From the NCBI GenBank assembly GCA_963748205.1, contig CAVVIB010000002.1, forward strand, positions 62,001 through 126,000: DNA of 64,000 nucleotides. The letters are read 5' to 3'. This document shows, piece by piece, positions 46,663-55,165 of the stretch. The notes beneath the pieces are model-generated. The model was not told the DNA's origin. It worked only from the letters and a program-made list of their open reading frames with translations, and searched no databases. The stretch's first letter is position 1. Each line of letters starts with the position of its first letter. The translations under genes were made by a program, and so were the position numbers. Source of the stretch: JAIBJN01 sp963748205 (GTDB lineage Bacteria > Actinomycetota > Thermoleophilia > Gaiellales > Gaiellaceae).

Positions 46663-47124
46663 ATGGTCGAGCTCGAGTCGTCCTCGCCCGAGGAGACCGA
46701 GCGCATCGGCGCTGCGGTCGCCCGGGAGCTCGAGCCCGGCGACGTCGTCGCGGTCTCGGGAGAGCTCGGCACCGGGAAGACCACCTTCGTGCGCGGTGCG
46801 GCCCGCCAGCTCGGCATCACGGGGCCGGTGACCAGCCCGACGTACACGATCGGGCACCGTTACCCGGGCGAGCCGGACGTCTCGCACCTGGATCTCTACC
46901 GCTTCGACGGCGTCGCGGACGCGGAGTGGGGCGACCTCGAGCCCTACTTCCAGGACGCCGTGGTCTTCGTCGAGTGGCCCGAGGCCGGGGACGGCGTACT
47001 GCCTTCCGCGCGGGTGCGTGTGCGGTTGCGGCATCATGGGGAGACGCATAGACTGGTTTCTCTCGAAAGCTCCGAAAAAGCCCTGGAAATCCGGCTATCT
47101 GCAGGTGCTGATCCTCGCGTTTGA
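46663..47124 (+). CDS. tsaE: tRNA threonylcarbamoyladenosine biosynthesis ATPase TsaE
   Basis: 153 residues. P-loop SGELGTGKTTFVRG, then VTSPTYTIGHRYPG, VSHLDLYRF and VVFVEWPE are characteristic of TsaE, which drives turnover of the TsaB-TsaD complex making t6A37 on ANN-decoding tRNAs. It is the first of four consecutive genes tsaE-tsaB-rimI-tsaD. The C-terminus overlaps tsaB by 20 nt. Confidence 0.94.
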   Translation: MVELESSSPEETERIGAAVARELEPGDVVAVSGELGTGKTTFVRGAARQLGITGPVTSPTYTIGHRYPGEPDVSHLDLYRFDGVADAEWGDLEPYFQDAVVFVEWPEAGDGVLPSARVRVRLRHHGETHRLVSLESSEKALEIRLSAGADPRV

Positions 47125-47704
47125 CACCGCCACGGACGTGGCGACCGTCGCCCTTGCGCGCAACGGCGAGGTGCTCGGCGAGCGGGCGTCCCGTGCCGTC
47201 AGAGTGCTCCAGGACGTCGAGGAGTTGCTCGAGGCGGCGGGAGCGCGCTCGGACGAGGTCGAGGGCATCGCGGTCGGCACCGGCCCGGGGAGCTACACCG
47301 GCCTGCGCATGGGGCTCGTCACGGCCCGCACCCTCTCCTTCTCCCTCGGGGTACCGGTCGCCGGCGTCTCGACGCTGGACGCCCTCGCGGCCGGCGCGCC
47401 CGGTGCCGTGCCCGTGATCGACGGGAAGCGCAAGGAGGTCTTCACGCTCATCGGCGGCGAGCCGCGCTGCCTGGCCGCCGAGGCGCTCGAAGTGGAGAAG
47501 GACGCCACGTACGTCGGCGACGGCGCCGTCCGCTTCCGCGCCGAGATCGAGGCGCGCGGCGGCCTCGTCCCGCCCGACGACGACGAGCGCCACGTTCCCT
47601 GGGCGCGACACCACGCGGGGCTCGCGCGCGACTTCGGGGTCGCCGAGGCCGCCGCGCCGATCTACCTGCGCGTGCCCGACGCCGACAAGGCGCTGAAGCG
47701 ATGA
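47105..47704 (+). CDS. tsaB: tRNA threonylcarbamoyladenosine complex subunit TsaB
   Basis: 199 residues. ILAFDTATDVATVALA and EGIAVGTGPGSYTGLRMGL are TsaB landmarks of this degenerate ASKHA-fold protein, which pairs with TsaD. PVIDGKRKEVFT follows. GTG 47105 is chosen because it places the first beta strand at the N-terminus; the upstream open frame lies inside tsaE. Its end overlaps rimI by four bases (ATGA). Confidence 0.93.
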   Translation: MLILAFDTATDVATVALARNGEVLGERASRAVRVLQDVEELLEAAGARSDEVEGIAVGTGPGSYTGLRMGLVTARTLSFSLGVPVAGVSTLDALAAGAPGAVPVIDGKRKEVFTLIGGEPRCLAAEALEVEKDATYVGDGAVRFRAEIEARGGLVPPDDDERHVPWARHHAGLARDFGVAEAAAPIYLRVPDADKALKR

Positions 47705-48186
47705 TCGACGCGCAACGCGTCCGCGTGGACATCCGCCGGTTGACGCTCGCCGACCTCTCCGCCATCGAGCGGATCGAGCAGCGCGTCTACCCGACGCCGT
47801 GGTCGCGCTCCATGTTCGCCGGGGAGCTGGCGAAGCCGTCGTCGATCTGCCTGGGCGCGTTCGACGAGACGGGGCCGCTGGCCGGGTACCTGATCGTCTC
47901 GCGCTACGTCGACGCCTGGCACATCATGAATCTCGCCGTTGACCTCGATCACCAGCGCGCGGGGGTCGCCAACCGGCTCCTGGACGCGCTCTTCGACCTC
48001 ACGGGCGGCGACGAGCACCGCGGCTACACGCTCGAGGTCAGGGTCTCCAACAAGGCCGCGATCGCGCTCTACGAGCGCAACGGCTTCGAGACGAGCGGCC
48101 TGCGGCGCGGTTACTACACCGACAATCGGGAAGATGCCTTGATCATGTGGAAGGACCCGATCAAGCCTCCCGAGGATGACGGATAA
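47701..48186 (+). CDS. rimI: Ribosomal protein S18 alanine N-acetyltransferase-like protein
   Basis: 161-residue GNAT-fold acetyltransferase. IRRLTLADLSAIERIEQRVY, PWSRSMFAGEL, HIMNLAVDLDHQRAGVANRL (acetyl-CoA loop, RxGxA variant) and LEVRVSNKAAIALYERNGF match RimI. In E. coli RimI acetylates the N-terminus of S18. Location between tsaB and tsaD is the usual one. Translation is coupled to tsaB. Confidence 0.92.
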   Translation: MIDAQRVRVDIRRLTLADLSAIERIEQRVYPTPWSRSMFAGELAKPSSICLGAFDETGPLAGYLIVSRYVDAWHIMNLAVDLDHQRAGVANRLLDALFDLTGGDEHRGYTLEVRVSNKAAIALYERNGFETSGLRRGYYTDNREDALIMWKDPIKPPEDDG

Positions 48187-48195
48187 GAAGGGGCT

Positions 48196-48222
48196 CACGG
48201 GGGAAACATGGTCTCCCCCGTG
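48196..48222 (+). terminator. 9-bp hairpin between rimI and tsaD
   Basis: CACGGGGGA pairs with TCCCCCGTG around AACATGGTC. It ends five bases before the tsaD ATG, so it may act as an attenuator or mask initiation rather than as a normal terminator. Confidence 0.45.
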
Positions 48223-48227
48223 TTGGG

Positions 48228-49193
48228 ATGATTCTGGGGATCGAGACCTCCTGCGACGAGACCTCGGTCGCGCTCGTCACGCCTGACGGGCGCATCCGCG
48301 CGAACGTCGTCGCCTCGCAGGCCGAGCTCCACGCCCGGTACGGGGGCGTCGTCCCCGAGGTCGCGTCGCGCCGGCACCTCGAGCTGGTCGGCCCTGTCCT
48401 GGTCGAGGCGCTCGAGGAGGCCGAGGCGGAGCTCCAGGAGGTCGAGACCGTCGCCGTCACGCGCGGCCCCGGGCTGATCGGCGCGCTGCTCGTGGGCATC
48501 TCGGCGGCCAAGGCGCTCGCCTGGTCGCGCCGCCTGCCGCTCGTCCCCGTCGACCACCTGCACGGCCACGTCGCCTCTCTCTATCTGGCACCGGACCCGC
48601 CCGAGACGCCCTTCCTCTGCCTTCTTGCCAGCGGGGGACATACCATGCTCCTGGACGTGCGCGAGCGTTCGGGACACCGGGTCGTGGGGACGACCCTCGA
48701 CGACGCCGCCGGCGAGGCCTTCGACAAGGGGGCGCGCCTGCTCGGCCTTGGCTACCCCGGAGGCGCCGCGCTCGATCTCGCGGCCGCCACCGGCGACCCC
48801 GAGGCCTACGCGTTCCCGGTCGCGCGCGTGCCCGGGCACGACTTCTCCTTCTCGGGCGTGAAGACGGCGCTGCTCTACGCCGTCCGCGACCTTCCCGCCG
48901 ACGAGCTGGAGCGGCGCAGGGCCGATCTCGCCGCGTCCTACCAGCGCGCGATCGTGACCGCCCTCGTCGAGCGCACCGAGGCGGCCGCGGAGGCGCTCGG
49001 TGCCGAGCGCATCGCCGTCGTCGGGGGCGTTGCGGCCAACTCCGAGCTGCGCGCGGCCCTTCCCGAAGCCGCTCTCGCGCCGTTGCCGCTCTGTACCGAT
49101 AACGCAGCAATGATCGCGTCGGCGGCGCGTTACACGCGGGCCATCCCGTTTCCCGAGTATCTTGCGTTGGATGCGTATGCCTCGGCGGCCTGA
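48228..49193 (+). CDS. tsaD: tRNA N6-adenosine threonylcarbamoyltransferase TsaD
   Basis: 321 residues. Catalytic subunit of the t6A complex. LGIETSCDETSVALV, VVPEVASRRHLELV (metal-binding His), PVDHLHGHVASLYL (HxxxH), LLASGGHTMLL, AGEAFDKGARLLGLGYPGG, DFSFSGVKTALL and VVGGVAANSELR are all present. Starts at ATG 48228 after GTTGGG. TsaC/Sua5, the remaining partner, is not in this window. Confidence 0.96.
   Translation: MILGIETSCDETSVALVTPDGRIRANVVASQAELHARYGGVVPEVASRRHLELVGPVLVEALEEAEAELQEVETVAVTRGPGLIGALLVGISAAKALAWSRRLPLVPVDHLHGHVASLYLAPDPPETPFLCLLASGGHTMLLDVRERSGHRVVGTTLDDAAGEAFDKGARLLGLGYPGGAALDLAAATGDPEAYAFPVARVPGHDFSFSGVKTALLYAVRDLPADELERRRADLAASYQRAIVTALVERTEAAAEALGAERIAVVGGVAANSELRAALPEAALAPLPLCTDNAAMIASAARYTRAIPFPEYLALDAYASAA
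49158..49163 (+). promoter_or_regulatory. -10 box TATCTT inside the end of tsaD
   Basis: TATCTT lies within the tsaD coding end and stops 7 nt before ATG 49171 of the subtilase gene. Confidence 0.4.
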
Positions 49194-51793
49194 CCCGGCG
49201 CGGTCCGCGGCGCTTGCCGTGCTCGCCGTGCTCGCGGTCGGGCTCGCCCTTGCGGGCACGGTCCAGGGCGCCGGCGACTCCGTCGCGCGCACCGCGGCGC
49301 GGGCCTGGCACGGCGTCTTCAGCGACCGCCCGCAGGCGGCCGCGGAGCAGCGCCAGCGCGTGCTCGTCGTCCTCAGCGCCCCGTCGCTCGCCGACCGCCT
49401 CGCCGCCGCCGAGAACACGCCGACCGCCGACGAGCAGCGGCAGTGGACGGCCGACGCCGAGGGCGCCCAGCAGCTCCTGCTGGCAGGGACTCCGCGAGCG
49501 CGAGGTTTCGATCCGCCGCGACCAGGTCTTCACGCGCACGTTCAACGGCTTCTCGACGCTTGTCACCGCGCGCGCTCTGGCTGAGCTCGAGCGGGCGCAC
49601 GGGATCGCCGGCGTCTACCCCGTGCGAACCGTCTACCCGGCCTCGCCGAGCGCCGAGGCGCTCGTCGGCAGCAACTTCCAGCCCCCGAACGGGCGCGGCT
49701 CCCAGATCACGCTGCCCGGGTTCACCGGGAACGGCGTCACGATCGCGCTCCTCGACACCGGCATCGAGCGCAACCATCCGTTCCTGCGCGGCCGCGTGAT
49801 GCGCGGCTTCGACATGATCGACGGCGACCGCACGGTCGACCCGTCCGCCAAGCCCGGCGACCCCGGCGTCGTCGAGGCGCACGGGACGCGGATGGCCGGC
49901 ATCGTCGTCGGCCGCGACGGCCCGGGCGGGCTCCAGGGCGTTGCCCCCGGTGCGCGGCTCCTGCCGATCCGCGTCATGGGCTGGCGTGAGACCGTCGACG
50001 GCAGCTGGGCGGTGCTCGGACGCGGAGACCTTCTGCTGGCCGGCCTCGAGCGCGCCGTCGACCCCGATGCCGACGGTGACGTCGAGGACGGCGCCGCGAT
50101 CGCGCTCGTGGGCGGCGTCCAGCCGTACGCAGCGTTCGCGGACAGCCCCGAGGCGCGCGCGGTCGCCGGCGCGGCACGGCTCGGCACGCTCGTCGTCGCC
50201 CCCGTGGGGAACGACGGCCGGCCCGGCCCCGGCTTCGGGAGCGTCGCGGCGCCTGCGGCGGCGTCCGAGGCCCTCGCCGTCGGGACGCTCGATGCCCGCC
50301 GCGAGGTGCTCCAGGTCGACGCCAGCCTCGAGGTCGGCTCCGACACGGTCCTGGACGAGACGGTCCGCGTCCTCGGCGCGGTCGGGCTCGACTCCAAGGT
50401 TCGGTACGAGCTCGCGCCCTCCGTCGGGCCGACGCTCTCGGATGCGAACCGGGACGCGGCCACCGCGGTGAGCGGCGACCAGCTCGGAGACTTCTTCGGC
50501 ACGAACGGCGTCAGCCTCGTCTCGGGCAAGGCGGCAGTGGTTCGCCCGGAGGGCGGCAACATCGAGCGCCGCGTGCGCAACGCCGCCGCCGCGGGCGCGA
50601 GCGTCGTCCTCGTCGCGGGGACGAGCCTGCCCGCCGGGGCGCTCGACCTCGAAGAGGGCATCACGGTCCCCGTCGTCGCCGTCCCCGCTGACGCGGGCCT
50701 GGAGGCGATCGACGCGGCTGCGGAAGGCACGACGAGCACGCTCGAGCTCTCCGCCGCGGAGTCGCTGCCGAACGAGGCTCTGATGGACATCGCTCCCTTC
50801 TCCTCGGGCGGCGTCGCCTTCGACGGCCGCGTCAAGCCCGATCTCGTCGCTCCGGGCGTCGGTCTCGCGACGTCGGATGCCGGCGCCGAGGGCTACGCAA
50901 CCGTCACGGGCTCGAGCGCGGCCGCCGCCGCGGCCGCCGGTGCCGCCGCCCTCGTCCTGGAGGCGCGGCCCCAGCTCGAGGCCCTCGAGCTGAAGAGCGC
51001 GCTCGTCGGCAGCGGAGGTCGCCTGCTGCGCAGCGACGAACCGCTCGCCGTCACCTCGCAGGGTGGAGGCCTCGTCGACCCGATCCACGCGGTCACCGCC
51101 GAGCTCGCGGTCGAGCCGGCGACGCTCGCCTTCGGCCGCGCGGACGGCGCCAAGTGGAGCGCCGCGCGCACGCTCACCATCCGCAACGTCTCCAGCCGGC
51201 CGCTCACGGTCGGCCTCGGGCTCCTGCCCGACGATCCCGCCGGGCCTCAGCTCTCCTTCACGGCCCAGCCCGCCCGGCTCGACCTGAAGCCCGGCGAGTC
51301 AACCGAGGTGGCGATCGGCGTCTCGTCCGACGACGAGACCCCGGCCGGGAGCGGCGGCGTCCTCATCGTCTCCGCCGACGGCGCCCAGCCCGTGCGCGTC
51401 CCCTGGGCAGTGGCGCGCCGCGAGGCCCGCAAGGCGCCGCTCGTCGGCGACGTCCAGCTCTCGCACCACACGTTCCAGCCCTCCAACATGGCTCCGGTCG
51501 TGCTCGCGTTCCGCGCCGGCCGCGTCGACCGCGTCGCCGACGGCGAGATGATCGAGCCGGTCGGCGTGCTCGACCTCGAGCTCTGGACGGCCGACGGCCG
51601 CAAGCTCGGGGTGCTCGCGCGCATGCGCGACGTGCTCCCGGGTCGCTACGCCTTCGGCCTCACCGGCCGCTCCCCGAGCGGACGCCTGCTGGCCGAGGGC
51701 TCGTACGTCATCCGCCTGCGGGCACACCCGGTCGACGGCGACGACGGCGCGCGCCCGTCCACCGCCGAGGCCGTCTTCACCATCACGCGGTGA
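49171..51793 (+). CDS. Secreted subtilisin-family (S8) serine protease (apparent frameshift near 49488)
   Basis: About 873 residues. A signal peptide (SAALAVLAVLAVGLALAGTV) and propeptide (RVLVVLSAPSLADRLAAAEN) are followed by the frame change near 49488, after which QVFTRTFNGFSTLVTARALA completes an I9-like propeptide. Catalytic residues: Asp in IALLDTGIERNHPFL, His in EAHGTRMAGIVVG, Asn in APVGNDGRPG and Ser in VTGSSAAAAAAAGAAAL, where the usual GTSMAAP is altered to GSSAAAA. A PA-type insert (GNIERRVRNAAAAGASVVLV) precedes the Ser. C-terminal beta-sandwich domains follow (RTLTIRNVSSRPLTVGLGLL). Starts inside the end of tsaD. Confidence 0.85.
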
Positions 51794-52119
51794 CGCCCTC
51801 CGGGCGCCGGGTGACCCTCTACCGGGCGCAGGGCTGCCATCTCTGCGAGAGCGCGGCGCGGGTGATCGAGTCCGTCCGCGCCGAGGTCGGGTTCGAGCTC
51901 GTCGAGGTCGACATCACCGGCGACCCCGAGCTCGAGCGCTCCTACCGGGAACGGATCCCGGTCGTCGAGGTCGACGGGGAGGAGGCGTTCACGTACTTCG
52001 TGCACCCCGACGGCCTCCGCCGGCGGCTCGAACGCCTGAGCCGGCGCGACGGGTACTGCATCCCCGCTCGTAGAGCCTCGTTATCCTGTCCATCGAATGG
52101 CGTTGAGGATCGCGACTGA
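51790..52119 (+). CDS. Glutaredoxin-like protein
   Basis: 109 residues. RVTLYRAQGCHLCESAARVI holds the redox CxxC (CHLC). IPVVEVDGEEAFTYFVHPDG includes the cis-Pro (IPV). The thioredoxin fold is complete by about residue 80. GTG 51790 overlaps the subtilase stop (GTGA). The last 23 bases overlap the rex start. Neighbourhood with the redox sensor Rex is common in Actinobacteria. Confidence 0.85.
   Translation: MTPSGRRVTLYRAQGCHLCESAARVIESVRAEVGFELVEVDITGDPELERSYRERIPVVEVDGEEAFTYFVHPDGLRRRLERLSRRDGYCIPARRASLSCPSNGVEDRD
52082..52087 (+). promoter_or_regulatory. -10 box TATCCT of rex
   Basis: TATCCT ends 9 nt before ATG 52097. Confidence 0.5.
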
Positions 52120-52753
52120 GGGGGGCGTCCGAGCCGGCGAGCGGCTCACCGTGGGCGTCGCGGCACGGCTCTCGCAATATCTCCGCGTCCTCATCCAGGC
52201 CCGCAAGATGGGCAAGGACCGCATCTCCTCGCAGGAGATCAGCGAGTACACGAACATCAACGCGACCCAGATCCGCCGCGACCTCTCCGCGTTCGGCAAG
52301 TTCGGCAAGCGGGGCGTCGGCTACAACATCGACAGCCTGATCGCGGAGATCCGGAAGATCCTCCGGACGCAGGGCCAGCACAACATCGCGCTCTTCGGCG
52401 CCGGCCGCCTCGGCCAGGCGATCGCGAGCTCGACGATCTTCGCCGACCACGGGTTCAACATCGCGGGCGCGTTCGACTCCGACGCCTCGAAGGTCGGCGA
52501 GCCGATCGGGAACACCACCATCTCCTCGTACTCGGAGCTGCGGGACACCATCCGCGAGAAGAACATCATCGTCGCCGTCCTCGCGGTGCCGCCCGACGCC
52601 GCCCAGCAGGTCGCCGACGAGGTCGTCGAGGCCGGGGTCAAGATCATCTTCAACTACACCGAGGCGCTCCTCGACGTCCCGCCGGACGTCACGGTGCACA
52701 CGACGAGCCCGGCCGTCGAGCTCCTCTACGCGCTCTACTTCTACCTGACGTAG
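52097..52753 (+). CDS. rex: Redox-sensing transcriptional repressor Rex
   Basis: 218 residues. The N-terminal winged helix (RLSQYLRVLIQARKMGKDRI, EISEYTNINATQIRRDLSAF, GKFGKRGVGYNI) binds DNA. The NAD(H)-binding Rossmann fold is NIALFGAGRLGQAIASS with AFDSDASKVGEPIG. The C-terminal domain-swap helix ends VELLYALYFYLT. Rex represses respiratory genes when NAD+ is high. A Rex operator was not confidently found near the start. Confidence 0.95.
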   Translation: MALRIATEGGVRAGERLTVGVAARLSQYLRVLIQARKMGKDRISSQEISEYTNINATQIRRDLSAFGKFGKRGVGYNIDSLIAEIRKILRTQGQHNIALFGAGRLGQAIASSTIFADHGFNIAGAFDSDASKVGEPIGNTTISSYSELRDTIREKNIIVAVLAVPPDAAQQVADEVVEAGVKIIFNYTEALLDVPPDVTVHTTSPAVELLYALYFYLT

Positions 52754-53377
52754 ACGGCGACGATCCCCGAGGGACGTCCCTCGAGCGCCGTGCGAACGTC
52801 GGCTGCTACCGCTCCCTGCGCGGTGACCGAGCCGTCCTCGTTGACCTCCGCCTCGATGCCTTCGGCCGCCAGCGCGTTCACGACAGCGCTCGCCGGACCG
52901 GCGACGTTGCGGACGAGCGTGCCCGGCGGAACGGTCGCGTCGGAGGCGCCCGTCGACATCTCCACGCCGCCTTCCTCGGCCTGAGCGGCATCCCCACCCG
53001 CATCAGCGGCCTCTCCCGCGGACTCGTCGTCGTCCCCACCGCCGAACTGCGGGTCGGTCGTGAAGACCACGGCGGCGAGCCCGGCTGCGACCGCCACCGG
53101 CGCGGCGATGAGAAGGCCACGGCGAACGTAGTCCGACAGGCTGCGGCGCGGGTGCCGGTCGGGGAGCGAGCCCAGCATGCGCGCCCGGCTCTCGTCGGAG
53201 AGCTCGAGCGGCGGAGCCGAGCGCAGCGCGGCGCGCCCGGCCTCGAGCCGGCGCACGTGGTCGGCGCACTCGCGGCACGCGACGAGGTGCTCCGCGACGT
53301 CCTGGCGGGCGCCCGGTCGCGAGGTCGTCCTCGACGTACGAGAGCAGGGTGACCTCGGGTGGATGCTGTTCGGCCAT
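52741..53377 (-). CDS. Zinc-binding anti-sigma factor (apparent frameshift near 53300)
   Basis: About 212 residues. It starts ATG 53377 (MAEQHPPEVTLLSYVEDDLA), overlapping the sigma-factor stop. A frame change near 53300-53315 leads into EHLVACRECADHVRRLEAG, the HxxxCxxC motif of ZAS anti-sigma factors. Then comes a transmembrane helix (GLLIAAPVAVAAGLAAVVFT), an acidic linker and an extracytoplasmic domain with TLVRNVAGPASAVVNALAAE. It should hold the adjacent sigma factor inactive at the membrane. Its last 13 bases overlap the end of rex. Confidence 0.82.
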
Positions 53378-53916
53378 CACTGGTTCGACTCCGTTTCCTG
53401 CACGGCGGTTCCCAGGCGCTCGGCGAGCTCGCTCCGCCCCCGGAAGATGCGTGATTTCACCGTACCCTCGGCCACCTCGGTCATCTCGGCGATCTCCGCG
53501 TACGAGCAGCCGAGCACGTCGTAGAGGACGACCGCGACGCGGTAGGTCTCGTCGAGGGAGTCCAGCGCCCGCTGGAGCTCGCCCGAGAGCTCCTGCTCGG
53601 CGAAGCGGTCCCGCGGGTCGACCGGCTCGGGGAGCTCGTCCGTCGGCGCCTCGCGCCGCTTGGGCCGGAGGTCGTGCGACGTGTTGACGACGATCCGGTA
53701 GAGCCAGGTCGAGAAGCGGGCTTCCTCCCGGAACCGCGGGAGCGCCAGCCACGCGCGCACGAGCGCCTCCTGCACGGCGTCCGCCGCGTCCTCGCGGGAG
53801 CCGAGCACGCGCGCCGCGAGCGTGTACATGCGCTGCTCGTGCTCGGCCACGAGCCGCTCGAAGGCGAAGCGATCGCCCTTCTTCGCGCGTCGTACGAGCT
53901 CTGCGTCAGGATCCAT
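53377..53916 (-). CDS. ECF-type RNA polymerase sigma factor
   Basis: 179 residues. Region 2: AFERLVAEHEQRMYTLAARV, DAADAVQEALVRAWLALPRF and FSTWLYRIVVNTSHDL. Region 4: ALDSLDETYRVAVVLYDVLG, SYAEIAEMTEVAEGTVKSRI. Start at ATG 53916 (MDPDAELVRRAKKGD) is preferred over 53934. It is coupled to the anti-sigma gene by ATGA. The divergent glycosyltransferase begins only four bases away. ECF sigma and zinc anti-sigma pairs respond to envelope or redox stress. Confidence 0.92.
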   Translation of the reverse strand: MDPDAELVRRAKKGDRFAFERLVAEHEQRMYTLAARVLGSREDAADAVQEALVRAWLALPRFREEARFSTWLYRIVVNTSHDLRPKRREAPTDELPEPVDPRDRFAEQELSGELQRALDSLDETYRVAVVLYDVLGCSYAEIAEMTEVAEGTVKSRIFRGRSELAERLGTAVQETESNQ

Positions 53917-53920
53917 CCCG

Positions 53921-55165
53921 GTGAAGGTTCTCATCTGGCACGGCTACCTCCTCGGCGGGACGGGCTCGAACGTCTACACGAGCTCGCTCGCGCGCGCCTG
54001 GAGCCGGCTCGGCCACGAGGTCGTCGTCTTCGCCCAGGAGCCGCATCCCGAGCGGTTCGACCTCGGCGGCGCCGCGTTCGTGCGGCCCGACGCGGGGCCG
54101 CTCCTGCCCGTGTTCGTCCTCGACCGCTACGAGGGCTCCGAGCCGCGGCTTCTGCCCGAGCTCACCGTCGCCGAGCGCGACGAGTGGGTCGAGCGCAACG
54201 CCGCCGCCGTGCGCGAGCACCTGCCGGCCGACCTCCTCTTCGTGAACCACGTGCTCCTGGGCGCGCCCGTGGGTGTCGCGACGGGAGCGCCGTTCACCGT
54301 CAAGGCGCACGGGTCTGAGCTCGAGTTCGCGATCCGCGGCAACGAGGAGCTGGCGGCCTGGGCGCGGCAGAGCCTCGCGGCGGCCGGTGACATCCTGGCC
54401 GGCTCCGAGCACATCCACCGGGTGCTCGAGGAGGTCGTGGGGCCGGGCGACTACCTCGACCGGGTGCGCATCGTCCCGCCGGGCGTCGACGTCGACGCGC
54501 TGCGTCCGGAGCCGCGCGCGCAGGCGCTGGCGAGGCTTCTGGAGGAGGCACGGCGCGACCCGCCGCGCGTGGGCGAGCGCTATCCCGATCCCGGGAACGC
54601 GGAACGGCTCGAGGCGTTCCTCGCGGGCGACGGCCCGACGGTGGTCTACGTCGGGAAGCTGAGCGAGGAGAAGGGCGTCGGCCTCCTGCTCGAGGCGCTC
54701 GAGCGGGTGGACGCGCGGGCGGTCGTCGTCGGCTTCGGCCCGGAGCGCGCGGCGCTCGAGCGGGCGGCGGAGGGCCGTCCGGTCCTCTTCACGGGGCCGC
54801 TCGAGCACCGCCACCTGGCGCACCTCTGGGCCCTGGCGGACGTGAGCGTGACGCCGTCGACCTTCCCCGAGGCGTTCGGGATGGTGGCGGCCGAGGCAGC
54901 GGCCTGCGGTTCGCCGCCGCTGGTCGCGCGCCACTCGGGCCTCGCCGAGATCGCCGAGGGCCTCGAGGCCGAGTACCCGGCCGCGTACCGGAACCTCGCC
55001 TCGTTCACCAACGGGGACGTCGAGGAGCTGGCCGCGAAGCTCCAGGCGATCCTCGCTCTGCCGGCGGAGGAACGCGGTCTTCTGGGGGCTGCTGCACGCC
55101 GCGCGGCGGAGTCGCTTTGGAGCTGGGAGCGCATAGCCACTCTGATACTTTCGGCCCGTGGGTGA
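53921..55165 (+). CDS. Glycosyltransferase family 4 (GT-B fold)
   Basis: 414 residues. LIWHGYLLGGTGSNVYTSSL is the N-terminal nucleotide-sugar-transferase start, followed by ILAGSEHIHRVLEEVVG and RIVPPGVDVDALRP. The C-terminal domain has VVYVGKLSEEKGVGLLLEAL (donor site Lys), VVGFGPERAALE and VTPSTFPEAFGMVAAEAAAC, an EX7E pattern. Sugar and acceptor are unknown. GTG 53921 starts four bases from the sigma-factor ATG on the other strand. It overlaps the next gene by eight bases. Confidence 0.9.
   Translation: MKVLIWHGYLLGGTGSNVYTSSLARAWSRLGHEVVVFAQEPHPERFDLGGAAFVRPDAGPLLPVFVLDRYEGSEPRLLPELTVAERDEWVERNAAAVREHLPADLLFVNHVLLGAPVGVATGAPFTVKAHGSELEFAIRGNEELAAWARQSLAAAGDILAGSEHIHRVLEEVVGPGDYLDRVRIVPPGVDVDALRPEPRAQALARLLEEARRDPPRVGERYPDPGNAERLEAFLAGDGPTVVYVGKLSEEKGVGLLLEALERVDARAVVVGFGPERAALERAAEGRPVLFTGPLEHRHLAHLWALADVSVTPSTFPEAFGMVAAEAAACGSPPLVARHSGLAEIAEGLEAEYPAAYRNLASFTNGDVEELAAKLQAILALPAEERGLLGAAARRAAESLWSWERIATLILSARG
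55146..55151 (+). promoter_or_regulatory. -10 box TACTTT of the GCS2 gene
   Basis: TACTTT ends 6 nt before GTG 55158, inside the end of the glycosyltransferase gene. Confidence 0.45.
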
